This document shows, one piece after another, positions 11,659-22,130 of a stretch of DNA of 64,000 nt (within the stretch, counting starts at the first letter, position 1; the number at the start of each line of letters is the position of its first letter). Under the pieces are notes generated by a model. That model made no database searches and was not told the DNA's origin. It saw only the letters and a program-made list of their open reading frames with translations. This DNA comes from Brasenia schreberi (lineage: Eukaryota > Streptophyta > Magnoliopsida > Nymphaeales > Cabombaceae). The DNA is taken from positions 23,108,501 to 23,172,500 of the forward strand of contig JAYKKT010000089.1 in NCBI GenBank assembly GCA_036023115.1. Reading direction: 5' to 3'. A program made the translations under genes and the position numbers.

Positions 11659-12328
11659 TGTAAACACCCAAATATTTTCTCAAAAAATGTGATTTTTTAA
11701 AAATTCTGGCTTTTCAAGAAAAATTGCAGTTATAGGTCTTTTAAGGGTTTTTCAAATAAAGATACCTTAAACGAACTCATTTCTACGTTAAAATTTTCTA
11801 CTAGCCTTAAAATACGGGTACTTTATACCTTTTTTTAAAAAATCCAATTTTGATAAAAAGCCCAAAAAATAATTGCTTTGCCCTTAAGGCCAAATTGGCA
11901 GAAATCTATTGTTTTAAATAATTGTCTTCAAAGAAAGAATGATTTCAAATAATCTTCTTCAAAGAAATAAATGAAAATGAGACATTGGGAACCAAACCCA
12001 AAACTATTTACAAATTAACAATTTTACAAAATTACAAAAACCTTTAAAATTAAAAATCAAATCAAGTCCAAAACAAAGACCTCAAAAACTTGCCCGGTCG
12101 AGGATAGTCCTACTTCGAGACCCTACACCCATCCAAAAAGTTAAAGCGGTCTGAGACCCTACACCTAAGGGTTAAAGAGGTTCAAGACTTTATACTTATC
12201 AAAAGGGTTAAAGTAGTCTGACACCTTACGCCCAATAAAGGGTTAAAGTGGTTGAAATGGTAAAGAACTCACGGAGCGAAAGCAAGTCACCCATTTAAAC
12301 AAACACTAGGATGAGACTCAGTTGTGCT
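11659..12328 (+). mobile_element. LTR L, plus-strand head, cut by element J
   Basis: It starts TGTAAACACCCAAA at 11659 and follows the U3 of the LTRs at 22131 and 29828: an AAACGAACTCATTT segment, GGGAACCAAACCC, then repeated GGTTAAAG(T/A)GGTT units, and a GACTCAGTTGTGCTT end that corresponds to GACCCAGTGCTTTTCC in E. At 12329 it stops where a minus-strand LTR end begins. Its continuation is not found in the window. Confidence 0.7.
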
Positions 12329-12411
12329 TGTAGATGTAAATTTTTATTTCGAAGCTTATGTAGAGACTTGAAATTAAATTCTCAAACTATGTTATGTGCG
12401 CAAGCATGCCA

Positions 12412-12527
12412 GCTAGTTTACTCAAACCAGCAAAGTTGATTTTGACTTCGTGTAGCGATTATGGGTAAGTGAATTTTTTTTGACATAGGCCTTCTTGAAC
12501 CGATAGGGTCAACCTAGATACTTTGAA
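12412..12527 (-). other. Conserved U5 two-stem-loop module, copy in J 3' LTR
   Basis: Stem-loop 2 (12412-12431) reads GCTGGTTT-GAGT-AAACTAGC on the minus strand, paired throughout with one G-U. Stem-loop 1 (about 12485-12527) keeps outer TAGG/CCTA, but its inner 5' arm has lost bases (CCCTATCGG). Confidence 0.6.
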
Positions 12528-13420
12528 AATCGTTCGAGATCCGGTAAGTTTTCAAAACCAAATTTCAAATTCCAAAACTTGATAAAAAACATGATTTTAT
12601 TTCTTAACTCAAAAACATTCATAAATTGTTTTTATTTTTATTTTATATTATGTATATTTCTATAATTAAATCCGAAGATACGCCCTACTCAGATTTTCGA
12701 GCAGACTTGTGCTAGAAAATTAGTAGTTTAGAAAAATGATTGCATAATTATGCTCAAACCTTTGATTTCTAGAAAGTTAGTCTTATTGGAAAGATATATA
12801 TTTCAAACTTCCAATGAGATCATTTTCAATCAAATTGATTCACTGTGTACAAAGATATGAAATAATAACCTAACCTCTATTGCAAGAACTTTTGGTTTTT
12901 CAGAATCTATTCCGATTTCAATAAAACTTCTCCGATTTTATTTGTGTTGTTTCATAAGCCTAAAATTCTTAAAAATTTTATTAAAAGTGTTTCGGTGTGT
13001 GTAGACTAGATGAGCAAAAGTTCGGAATATTTGGAGCAGGGGGTGAAGAGATAAAATTTGTTCATTAGACGTGCAGATTGTAGAAAAAATAGGTTTTTGA
13101 TTTTTATAGGATTCGTGTGTGTTTTCGTCCAAATTAAAATTAATCCATAGCTATTCAAAATAAATAAAATTCTAATTACCATATAATCATAGGGGGATTA
13201 AGAGGTATATAATCTTATATTATGTTATAGAGTAGAAAGGATGAATGAAAAAGAGACAGGGCAATATATGACCTTGATCATCATAATGGAGACATGAGCT
13301 CCTTAATTACAACCCTATTAATATTAATGAAAGAAGAGATAATAATTAGAAAAAATAAGTGAAGAGTGGACCTGTGGTGGAAGGATTGGTCGACAGCTTG
13401 TGGCAGCGAACCTCTCCTTC

Positions 13421-13482
13421 TTCTTTCTATCTTCCTCTCTCTCTCTCTTTCTCTCTTTTTCTCCCTTTCTCTCCCTCTCTTG
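13421..13482 (-). repeat. GA-rich tract downstream of the J TATA box
   Basis: The plus strand is CTCTCTCT-rich, so the transcript strand is GAGA-rich. Equivalent tracts lie downstream of the TATA box in K (19388-19440) and E (27383-27450). Confidence 0.8.
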
Positions 13483-13566
13483 GCCACGAATTTGGTTGAT
13501 GACTGGACGATTTGTGACTTGCTTGATGAAACTTGGATTGATGCTTTGCAACCCCTTTGAGGACCC

Positions 13567-13573
13567 TTTTATA
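13567..13573 (-). promoter_or_regulatory. TATA box of J LTR
   Basis: The minus strand reads CCTATAAAAGGG, matching CCTATAAAAGGG at the same place in element E (24189-24200). Confidence 0.6.
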
Positions 13574-13649
13574 GGCCAAGGGCTGCCTCTTTGCTGCAGC
13601 TCTTGGTAAAGGAAGTTGTCTTATTGAAGGTGGCTAAAATTAGGAAGTG

Positions 13650-13795
13650 AATGCTAGCCCTTTTTGTCAAAAATCTGCTCCATTGGATATGGTAAGTGGA
13701 TGCTAACCCTTCTTGCCAAAAATGTGCTCCCTTTGATATGGTATTATGGTGTTGACCCTTCTTGCCAAAAATCTGCTCCCTTTGATATGGTAAGT
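13650..13795 (-). repeat. Three repeats of about 49 bp in J LTR U3
   Basis: On the plus strand AAAAAT(C/G)TGCTCC recurs near 13669, 13718 and 13767, each followed by a TTGATATGGTA-like segment and a TTGACCCTTCTTGCC-like segment. They lie just upstream of the TATA box. Confidence 0.75.
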
Positions 13796-15068
13796 GAGTA
13801 TTGCTCATTTGATGAAAGCTTGATAAGGTAAGTTACTTAATCATTTGATGTTGAACTAGGGAGGTAAGTATTGATGAAATCGGTCAGCCTTTCATGCCTT
13901 GGTGACTTTTCAAATTACGTATCAAGGTTGCAAAATTGCATATCGAGGTCACCTATGGCAAGTCATATGATTCATTTACGTTGAAATTGGTAAGTTTCCT
14001 CTTGATGACTTGTTAAATCGAACATCACAAACTACCAAATCAAATATCACTTTCCTTTTTCGTAGATGACATCGACTTCCCTTCCTGGATGTTGACCTTT
14101 CGTTCTAGGTGTTGACATTCCTTCTTAAACAAACTTTCCTTTTTTTATGCTGACCTTCCTTTCTAATACCTGAAACTAAAAGTGACAGGTTACCTTGCCC
14201 AATAGTGTCGAAATTGACAGGTGTTTGGTCGTTGCCTTTTTGGTTCATGCCATCTCCTCTTTCTAGGGAATTTGCCTCCTTTCAGTTCAAATTTTATATA
14301 TGGAAGGTTTCAAACACTTTATATAAAAAATATTTTATATTTGAAAATATCAAATTTAATAAAATCTTCAAATATTATTTTTAGAAAGCACGAGGTTTCA
14401 TTCCCAATTTTTGTTTGCAAGGATGACCTACTTTTGCTCCGTGAGTCAGTCTTTAACCACCTTAACCATTTAACCACTTTAAATTGGTGTATGGTATCAA
14501 ACCACTTCAACAGGTGTAAGTATCGAACCACTTTAATGGGTGTAGGGTATCAAACCACTTTAACAACTTTAAAGGGTGTAGGGTATCGAAATACTTTAAC
14601 CCTTGGGTATCAGGTTTTAGAATGAGACTATTCTTGACTGGGTGAATTTCTAAGGTCTGATTTGAATTTAATTTGTTTTGAATATCAAGGGTTTTGGAAT
14701 TTTATAAATTTATAAATTTGCAAAAATTTTTGGGTTTGATTCCCAATATTCTCATTTTCAATTGTTTCTTTGAAAAGAATAGTTTGAAATCATCCTTTCT
14801 TTAAAGGCAATTATTTAAAAAGGCAAAATCCTACCAATTTGGTCTTAAGTGCAAAATAGCCATTTTTTTGTAATTTTGTCCAACTTGGATTTTTTCGAGT
14901 GGGATACAATATACCATCATTTGTGGTTGCTACAAAATTTTGGTATGGAAATGAGTTATTTTAAGGTATTTTTATTTAAAAAGCCCTTAAAAGGCCCAAA
15001 GCTGCCAAAACAACAAAATTTATAAAAGATGAAAATAATTATTTTGAAAAAAATCTTGGGTATTTACT

Positions 15069-15090
15069 GATACCCCTCTTTGGCATTAAT
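15069..15090 (-). other. Polypurine tract of element J
   Basis: On the minus strand CCAAAGAGGGGTATC abuts the LTR start. This is the same as the A/B tract except T for C. Confidence 0.7.
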
Positions 15091-16227
15091 TCAAATTTAT
15101 TTGAATAATGGCAAAGAAGAAAATGCTCATTTGATTCTTTTATCAGATTTATCTTGAGAGTATGAATTTTTCCTTTATTTCATAACATCTATTTCCATGG
15201 ATTTGTTTTTGTGAAGGAGGGTATTTTAGCCAAAAGGGACTTGACAAAAGAACACCTGGTCTTCTTAGGATGATCATGCATGGACGACCGCTTTATAAAT
15301 GCATATGAAATATGAGGTGGATGAAGTGGATGTTTAGAGACCCATACCTGTGATTTGTGAACTTGAGAAGGAACCTATGAAGTAAGATGGTTCCCATATT
15401 GTTTTTGATGTTTTGAGTTTTCAAAACTTCTTTTCAAAAAGGGAAACTCTTTTTGGTTTCTATCAAAAAGAACTTTCAATTTCTTATATTTTCCTTCACT
15501 CGGGTTTCAATGCCCACTAATTAGCAGAGGTTTTGTAGAAGATTTTGAATAACATTTCAAATTTCTATTTTTCACTCAACAAAGTCTAATTTTTAAACAA
15601 AATGAAATCCAAATAAGTAGGTCCTATTCCTACTCTAGGATTTTAATGGTAAACTTTTCTCCATTGAGATGAGTTGTGGGGATTTCAAGAAAGAGTTTCC
15701 ATAGTCACTTCTGAAGCATCCCGTGGTATAAGGTCAGGAAATTTTTGATGAAAAATTACTCTTTTGAGCTTTAGCTTTTCTTTTTATTTTTCTTTTTTTT
15801 CAAAGGGCACCTCTATATTGAAAGTTTTTGTTTTCTCTTTTCTTTTCTTTTTCATTTCGGAAGACCTCTATATTGGAAGTTTTATTTTTCTTCCTTTTCT
15901 TTTGATTTTGCCAATTTTCCTTTTTGGGAGAAATGAAGTGGGGAATACAACTCATCCCTTTAGATACTCAATTCACCCAAGAACATCCTATTTCCTAATA
16001 GCACCTATCAGTTAAAGATATTTTGCTATTTTGAACTAAGCCTCATTTTGTAAGTCAAAGACTTAAAATGTTACTAAATGATTTTGAAAACTCCAGTTTT
16101 CATAAAGCATCAATTCCCTAATTCAAGGTCACATAATCCATTTTTGGTCCTTTTTTTCAAGAAATTCAAAAGAGATCTATTTTTTTAAATCTTTTCAAAA
16201 GAATTTAAAGTAGGCCCTATACATAAG

Positions 16228-16385
16228 ATTTTTTTTTAAATATTGGTCATTTATAGGGCTTGTTAAATTTCTTTCCTCAACATCAATTAAACAATATACA
16301 TTATTTGCACCTCTTACAACATAGAGACCATCCCACTTGGATCGCCACTTACCAAATGGATGTGGGCCTCTTATGGGTGAATGAT
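16228..16385 (-). pseudogene. Integrase C-terminal remnant of element J
   Basis: The minus strand reads RGPHPFGKWRSKWDGLYVVRG, then CLIDVEERNLTSPI and DQYLKKN. This matches the last ~50 residues of the intact integrase at 40830-40991 (RGPHPLGKWRPNWDGPYVVRA ... INIQYLKKYHV). The GPY/F module has become GLY. Upstream it switches to non-coding DNA shared with H (an ACATGTAAAATGTATTC-like junction), about 200 bp closer to the end than in H. Confidence 0.85.
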
Positions 16386-16618
16386 GACATGTAAAATGTA
16401 TTCCATATGATATGGTGGAGATACATGCTTTACGAAATGATGAATGTATTAAGCTTCCATGAAAGGAATGTAATTTACATGCCCATAGTTTGGAGGAGAT
16501 GACATGAGCATTCATACACTATGGCCGACCCCTATTGTGGCATGTGATGAATGATTTTCAATGTGATACATGAATGACATGCACTATCTTGATTTTCAGA
16601 ATTGCATGATATAATCCT

Positions 16619-16623
16619 AGCCT
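16619..16623 (-). other. Unoccupied counterpart of the solo LTR M site
   Basis: J reads ...AATCCTAGCCTTTGATGC... with a single AGCCT. H reads ...ATCTTAGCCT, then LTR M, then AGCCTTTTATGC. This is the pre-insertion sequence in a related copy. Confidence 0.85.
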
Positions 16624-17125
16624 TTGATGCATTTTGGGTTAGGTTCACTCTCTAAATTGACTTCTAGGAAATTCCCTCCTACACAATTTGAAGGCTTTTC
16701 CAAGTCAAGAATTTTATGAAATTCAGGAAGCTCGGAGGCTTGATCATCCTCACGGATGGGGATCTTCCTCCTTTCTTTGATCACTCTCAAGTACTTTAAT
16801 TTCTAGGGAAGCATAATGCATAAGAGAAAGGTTATGCACAAAAGATAATTTGGGTTTGGTCAAAACCAATTTTTGAGTTTGTTCCCGGTTTTGCAAAACA
16901 TAATTTTTAGGATTTTTAACTTTTTCAATTTTTTTTGGATTTTTTCAAATAGATGCTAGAAGGGAAAACGTAAAAGACTTCTTTTTGGAATTTTTCAGAT
17001 TTTTCAAATGTTTTTCTATTCTGAGAGTTTTCAAAAAACAATTGGTTTTTCAAAATATATTTTTTTTTGGATTTTTTATCAATAAAAGGGGTCTTCCATC
17101 AAACCTGCAAAGAAAACACCATGAA

Positions 17126-17502
17126 TTAGACTCCAAACAAGAGGTTTAAGCCATAGGTTTTGATTTTAGCTGGTTCTAGGGTACCCTTGACGCAATTGGT
17201 CTTAGGTGGTGGCTCAGGGGTATGGGTGGATTGTATCTTAAGCCATATTGACCAAAATTTGGTAGAGGTAGGATGAGTTCTAATCTACCTTGGTTTTTAG
17301 CTCATGGGCCTCAATATGGTACATACCCCATATTCAATAACATATTCCAAGGCATTTTAAGTTTTAAAAGGTTTTGATAAAGGGGATGGCCTTGAAATGA
17401 TGTGTTGTCCATGGCATGGTTGTATACTTGAGTTTTATTGGATATGCCCAAGAGTTGTATGGCCTTAGTGGTGGAAGGGTTTGACTCCCTCAAGATGCAC
17501 AT
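17126..17502 (-). pseudogene. Gag-protease C-terminus of element J
   Basis: The minus strand matches the last ~100 residues of the intact ORF at 34324-37194: MDNTSFQGHPLYQNLLKLK, PWNMLLNMGYVPY, then after shifts PEPPPKTNCVKGTLEP and KTYGLNLLFGV-stop (intact copy: APEPVLEETYGLDLLFRV-stop). Only this end is recognisable; the protease core is not seen. Just after the stop a TTTCTTTGCAG|GT sequence mirrors TTCCCTTTGTAG|GT in A and B. Confidence 0.8.
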
Positions 17503-17760
17503 GACCCGAGGAATGGAGGATTTGGGTGAGTTGGGTTCCTTTAGGAGATGGACGACCTTAGTCAGGTGTGGCTTGGGTTCCTCTAGGATACATATGACCT
17601 TAGAGGGTTTGGGATGGAGTTATTCTGGTTCTCTTAGGAGGTGGATGGTCTTGGTAATGGGGGGATGGATCCTAGATGCAAACCAATATGCCCCTTGGGG
17701 TTTGAGATGGATCCTAGGTGCAATCAGATGTGCCCCTAGGGGTGGACGGTTTGAGTTTAT
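17440..17760 (-). repeat. Imperfect short repeats in J internal region
   Basis: Segments such as GGATGGATCCTAGATGCAAA and GATGGATCCTAGGTGCAAT, and GGTTCCT(T/C)TAGGA, recur over about 300 bp. They look like decay of a repetitive linker rather than a domain. Confidence 0.45.
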
Positions 17761-19277
17761 ATAGATGCTAAGGGAGAGCGTATTTGATCCCTTGCACCAA
17801 GGACCGACTATGGATTCCAAGGGAAACCATAGTCGGTCCCCTGGTGGGTTTGTGGATGTTTGGGAAAATTATGGCCTAGGCTTGAGTTCATAATGCAAAC
17901 CTAGGTTCAAAAAGATTTGTTTATATACAGTAGGGTCAGGTGTACTTAGGATGTCGATGCATGCCCTAGGAATAACCATATCTACCAAGTTTTGAATTTT
18001 ATTTTTTTCTTTCTCATTTCGAAATTCCTTTTGTTGGTGCGAAACATTCACCTCACCTTGAAAATTCACATCCTTTAGCACATTTAGTGGGGTTGTGGGT
18101 GCATGAGTGTAATATGAATGATCTACCGATCCTACGCAATAAAGAGGAGAATCGAGTAGAGAGTTTTGAGAGATATGAGTTTCACATATACCTTTTTCAG
18201 ACTTGTCTACCTTTCCATTGTGAGAGCAAGCTTCCTTGCAGGCGTCCTAAGGGTGTTGTAGCTCATGCATGACTTCGAGCTCCCGTTGCTTTTTGAGGTC
18301 TTGGATTTCATCCTCCAAGCTTATGTGTTTGCAGCACTCATTCTCCTTTGTGTATGAAATGGTGCTCATGGGAATGGAACCCATCAGAGCAACCGATTTT
18401 GAAAAATTTAGGGTGACTTGAGAGAAGTGAACCTCATGCCCCACTCCACTTGTGTGCTTAGGGATGTAAATTTTTTCTTCCTCTTTAATTTTATGAATTT
18501 CAAATTTTTTATTTTCAAATGTTTTTTATTTTTGAAAATTTTCTAGATTTTTTTGGTTTTTCAAAATAAATAATTTTTTGGTTTTTCCATGGATAAAGGG
18601 GTGTTTGGATGATTAGCAAGGTTAGATGATTTGATCTTAACACTTTCTTCATCTGCGGCCTCATATCCTTCATCGGTGTAAACACCCTAAATAAATTTTG
18701 AAAACAAAGCACACTCCCAATTTCGAAAAACAGCTTGCTGTAAAACCCCTACTTTAAATTGGAAATTTCACAAAATCTCTAAAATAAAGATTTTAAAGTT
18801 AAATATTTTCAAAGTCAAAGCTGAAGAGATGAAGCCCAGATCAAATCAAAGATTGGAACGAATCAAGACGGGAGCGAGGATCAAGGTGACAGTTGAGTCA
18901 AGCCCGCATCAAACTAGGACCGAGCTCGGGTGAACCAAGTTATGGATCAAGGATTAAAATAAAGGATTAGAGCCCATTCAAAGCCTCAAGTTCGAATGGC
19001 CAAGTCAATCTAGATGGCGGGATAATCCATAGCATGGATCGCACCTAGGCAAGTCAAGTCCTAGCCGATTGCTCTAGCCAAGGTGCACATGGCTCGACCA
19101 AGGATGGATTGGGTGAACCATCACATGGGCTACACCAAAGTCTAAAACCAGCCTATATGAGCTCAAGGGGGACCACTCCCCAGCCCCACATACCCCATAT
19201 GGCCAGCCAAGAGTTGGGTCAAGACTTGGGTTCAAAAATGTCTCATTCAAGCCCAATCCAAGACCCACCAAAAAACC

Positions 19278-19285
19278 TATAAAAA
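19278..19285 (+). promoter_or_regulatory. TATA box of solo LTR K
   Basis: TATAAAAA is followed by GGTACCTTGGGGGAGGGGGG, then a GA-rich tract about 100 bp on. Confidence 0.6.
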
Positions 19286-19387
19286 GGTACCTTGGGGGAG
19301 GGGGGCCTCATTTCCAGCATTGAAGGGATATACAAGCAAGAGGGGAGGACGTGTAGAGAGTGTAGGAAAGAGAGGAAGGGTTGCAAA

Positions 19388-19440
19388 TAGAGAGAGAGAG
19401 TGAGAGAAAAGAGAGAGTGAGAGAGGAGAAGAAGAAGAGG
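19388..19440 (+). repeat. GA-rich tract in LTR K
   Basis: AGAGAGAGAG runs mixed with GAGAAAAGAG, on the transcript strand downstream of the TATA box. Confidence 0.8.
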
Positions 19441-20522
19441 ACGCGTCCCTCTTCAAACCATGCATCCATTAGAGGGCTGGTGATTGTAAGTATTATTCTC
19501 TCTTTTGATTTTAATTCTCTTTTCTAACTATTCAATTTGAGAAGGGGTTGTATTAATGGAGTTAGTCTCCCCCATGTTGTAATAAAGTAGGAGTGCTGTC
19601 ATTTTATTTTCGGTTATGCATATGCCTTCTACTTGTTCGTTTTGATGTCTCTTCTACCTTTCTATATTCTATATATCCTCTATATCTCCTAATCCCCTCT
19701 ATGCTTAAGCTAATATGTATTTACATTCATTTCCCTTCAGTTAATGGCTTAATGTTGTTGTGGATTAACTTTAAATTTGGATGGATGCATGCATACATGT
19801 TCTAAAAAAACAAAACTTTGTTTTCCTACATATGGCATATGTTTATTTTTGTAATTTTCATTTCTAGACTGATGATCTGAATGCTCTGAAATTTAAGATA
19901 CCGAATCTACACATATAATTCCACCTCTGATAAACTTTTCAAGAATTTTAGGGCCGTACAACCACATAATTAGAAGTGTATAAGATCGGGAAAAAATCAA
20001 AACTATTTCTGTACAGTCTGTTTTCCTACAATAGAGGCTAGGTTAAAGTCTCATAACTCTATAGGTAGTAATCCAAATCAAGTGAAGTTTGGTTCATTAG
20101 AAATTTGACACCCATAGGTTTCCAAAAAAACTAAATTCACCAAAATCGGAGTATTGATTACCGAGATACATAATTTTTTGCGAGTCTCTGTATTTCTGTG
20201 ATAGAGCAGTCCCGAGTGTCTGAGCAGATACAATTTCCTGATTTAATTTTGAATCATCATAGCACACAAAAACAGAACAAAAATATTTTTAGAATTTGCA
20301 CATATGTTCCTAATTACTGTAAAATTTTCCTGATTTTTGGAGATTCGAAAGTCATTAAAAAAAATCAGAAAACAAGGTCTGAAAATAGAACCAGTTTCTA
20401 TTTTTCAGAACTTAACAAAAAATTTCTTCAAAAACACCAAGTGCACAAAATTTGGTCTAATCTCTCAAATTTTTTTGAGTGGATTTGAAATCACACCTGC
20501 ACGCATGAAATCCTCAAAGCGC

Positions 20523-20634
20523 TTAGGCTGACTCTTGAGCATCGGTTCAAGAAGGCCTAAAGAAAAAAGATCTCTCTTAGCCACAATCGCCCAAAAGTCG
20601 GATTTGCAAAACTTTGCTAGTTTTGGAAATTAGC
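20523..20634 (+). other. Conserved U5 two-stem-loop module, copy in LTR K
   Basis: Stem-loop 1 (20523-20560) has outer TTAGGC/GCCTAA and inner CTTGA/TCAAG around GCATCGGT. Stem-loop 2 (20616-20634) is GCTAGTTT-TGG-AAATTAGC with one G-U pair, followed by TGGCACGCTC. Confidence 0.75.
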
Positions 20635-20723
20635 TGGCACGCTCGCGCAAGCAAAGTAGATTTGAGAAGTTTACTTTAAGTCTCTACATAGGCTTGGAGT
20701 GAAATTTTTGTATCTATAATCGG

Positions 20724-20976
20724 ATTTTGGCCTCGGTTTGGTTTTCCAAGTATGGCTCTTCTCCCTATATAGCCAAGATGACTTTTCATGTGAACGATGT
20801 GCCTTGGCCTCTAGGGCCTCAATTTCCCTTTCAAGGTGTATTGCTCTCCTCCTCAAAAAGGCAATTTCTTTTTCTCGAGTTTTAGAAGATTTCTTTGTAC
20901 ATTAGGAAAACTGATTTTGAAAGCATGATGAGTCCTTCCTTGACATATTTTTAAAGGAATCATCCAAACTTGACAT
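20724..20976 (-). pseudogene. Gag N-terminus of element J
   Basis: The minus-strand ATG at 20976 opens MSSLDDSFKNMSRKDSSCFQ, comparable to MSSSEGSFEVSSRAS in element E and MSKSNPSEVSSQGS in A. After a shift a charged coiled-coil-like stretch follows (EIAFLRRRAIHLEREIEALE, then AKAHRSHEKSSW), in the place of EIEDLRREFEAKIDALSQEA of A. It is cut by solo LTR K at 20718. Confidence 0.7.
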
Positions 20977-21105
20977 TATTGAATCGTTGGAATTTGAACT
21001 TGAAACAAAGGATTTGAAAAAGAGAGAAGTTTAAGAATCACGATTTGAATATGGAATTGCTTTTGAAAATAAAAACTGAATCAAAACAATTTTCAAAAGG
21101 CTCAC

Positions 21106-21123
21106 GTCTCACCGGGCGTACCA
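21106..21123 (-). other. Primer-binding site of element J
   Basis: The minus strand reads TGGTACGCCCGGTGAGAC. It lies 4 bp inside the 5' LTR end and differs from the A/B site (TGGCACGCCCGGTGGGAC) at two positions. The tRNA partner is not identified. Confidence 0.75.
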
Positions 21124-21127
21124 AATC

Positions 21128-21435
21128 TGTATATGTGAATTTTTATTCCAAAGCCTATGTAGAGACTTGAAATTAAATTCTCAAACTACGTCGTGTGCGC
21201 AAGCATGTCAGCTAGTTTGCTCAAACTAGCAAAGTTTATTTTCTGACTTCATGTAGCGATTATGGGTAAGTGAATTCTTTTCAATGTAAGCCTTCTTGAA
21301 CTGATATTCAAGGGTCAACCTAGATGCTTTGAAAATCATTTGAGATCCGGTAAGTTTTCAAAACCAAATTTCAAATTCCAAAATTTGATAAGAATCATGA
21401 TTTTATTTCTTAACTCAAAAACATTCCAAGTATTG
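21128..21435 (-). mobile_element. Element J, 5' LTR (only the last ~310 bp)
   Basis: On the minus strand it ends ...TTCACATATACA at 21128, directly before the PBS. It aligns with J's own 3' LTR at 12329-12610 up to AACTCAAAAACATTC, then the match stops at about 21435. The rest of the LTR is lost; plastid DNA begins 54 bp further on. Confidence 0.85.
21211..21324 (-). other. Conserved U5 two-stem-loop module, copy in J 5' LTR
   Basis: Stem-loop 2 (21211-21230) reads GCTAGTTT-GAGC-AAACTAGC, a perfect stem. Stem-loop 1 (about 21289-21324) keeps inner CTTGA/TCAAG; the outer stem is eroded. Confidence 0.65.
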
Positions 21436-21489
21436 AGAAATAGAAATTGGTTATGTTTTCATAGACTAGTTTCTGATTTTTTTATATAG
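21436..21489. other. Unassigned filler between J LTR and plastid DNA
   Basis: 54 bp match neither the J 3' LTR nor recognised ycf2 sequence. They could be junction filler from break repair or another small organelle piece. Confidence 0.4.
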
Positions 21490-21870
21490 GATCATTTATC
21501 AAAGAATGACTCTGGTTATCAAATGATTGAACAACCGGGATCCATTTACTTACGAAACTTAGTTGACATTCATAAAAAGTCTCTAATGAATTATGAGTTC
21601 AATAGATCCTGTTTAGCAGAAAGACGGATATTCCTTGCTCATTATCAGACAATTACTTATTCACAAACCCCGTGTGGGGCTAATAGTTCTCATTTCCCAT
21701 CTCATGGAAAACCCTTTTCGCTCCGCTTAGCCCTACCCCCTTCTAGGGGTATTTTAGTGATAGGTTTTATAGGAACTGGACGATCATATTTTGTCAAATA
21801 CCGAGTGACAAACTCCTATGTTCCTTTCATTACGGTATTTCCGAACAAGTTCCTGGATGACAATAAAGGT
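21490..21870 (+). pseudogene. ycf2: Nuclear plastid insert: fragment of ycf2
   Basis: The translation follows chloroplast Ycf2 closely: [20 protein letters not shown], the segment [60 protein letters not shown], then the Walker A region [20 protein letters not shown] and [11 protein letters not shown]. In intact Ycf2 the Walker A reads GSIGTGRSYLVKYLA, so several residues have changed. It covers about 127 codons of a plastid gene of roughly 2,000 codons, is joined at once to ndhB, and lacks any start. It is a dead nuclear copy. Known: ycf2 lies in the plastid inverted repeat and encodes an essential AAA-type protein. Inferred: nuclear location, from the retrotransposons on both sides. Confidence 0.92.
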
Positions 21871-22130
21871 TTTGGTCTACGTACTGGAACTGATAACATT
21901 CGGAATTATGCAGGATTATACACGAAAGATACTTTTTTGGTTCTCTCTTCAGCCCTATGTCTCTTATCCCTAGGGGGGTATTGATTCCTCCATTAGCAGG
22001 TTTTTTCAGAAAATACGTTCCATTAACCCTATCTATTCTAGTGTGGATGGCAAGCAGGCCTATATTTCACGGTTTCAATAGGACTCCTTACGAGCATTGT
22101 TTCTATCTACTATTATATAAAAATAATAAG
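21871..22130 (+). pseudogene. ndhB: Nuclear plastid insert: fragment of ndhB exon 2
   Basis: From [20 protein letters not shown] through [12 protein letters not shown], then after frameshifts LAGFF, WMASRP/WQAGLYF and [11 protein letters not shown], this is the C-terminal part of the plastid NADH-plastoquinone oxidoreductase subunit 2. Small insertions break the frame after LSLGG. It stops at 22130, where the LTR of element E begins. The join to ycf2 falls within AAAGGTTTTGGTC, where both genes can share a few bases. In the usual angiosperm plastid map ycf2 and ndhB face each other across trnL-CAA; here both read on the same strand, so one piece was inverted on joining. Confidence 0.92.

Larger units (their letters stand above)
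12329..15068 (-). mobile_element. Element J, 3' LTR (minus strand)
   Basis: On the minus strand it runs from a mutated start (AGTAAATACCC, normally TGTAAACACCC) at 15068 to ...TTACATCTACA at 12329, about 2740 bp. Inside are GGTTAAAGTGGTT-type units (about 14440-14620), a TATA box (13567-13573), a GA tract (13421-13482), three repeats of about 49 bp (about 13650-13795), the GGAG/CTCC hairpin (13288-13302), and the stem-loop module (12412-12527). The element body lies at higher coordinates, so this is the 3' LTR. Confidence 0.85.
18677..20718 (+). mobile_element. Solo LTR K, TSD ATCGG
   Basis: It starts TGTAAACACCCTAAA at 18677 and ends TATCTATA at 20718 (normally TCTACA; the terminal CA has become TA), 2042 bp. 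ATCGG flanks it at 18672-18676 and 20719-20723. No PBS or coding part is attached. It contains a TATA box (19278-19285), GA tract (19388-19440), GGAG/CTCC hairpin between TTGTATTAA and TTGTAATAA (19548-19585), and stem-loop module (20523-20634). It interrupts the gag region of element J. Confidence 0.92.
15069..21127 (-). mobile_element. Element J internal region (deleted, non-autonomous), interrupted by solo LTR K
   Basis: Minus-strand body between the two J LTR ends. From its 5' end it holds the PBS (21106-21123), gag start (ATG at 20976), K insertion (18677-20718), gag-like and repeat-rich residue (about 17600-18670), the gag-protease C-terminus (stop at 17126-17128), a poly-purine tract (plus-strand T-rich, about 16860-17080), a non-coding stretch shared with H (about 16385-17000), the integrase tail (about 16228-16385), a 3' non-coding region and the PPT. 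RT, both RNase H domains and the integrase core are missing. Without K the body is about 4 kb. Confidence 0.75.
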
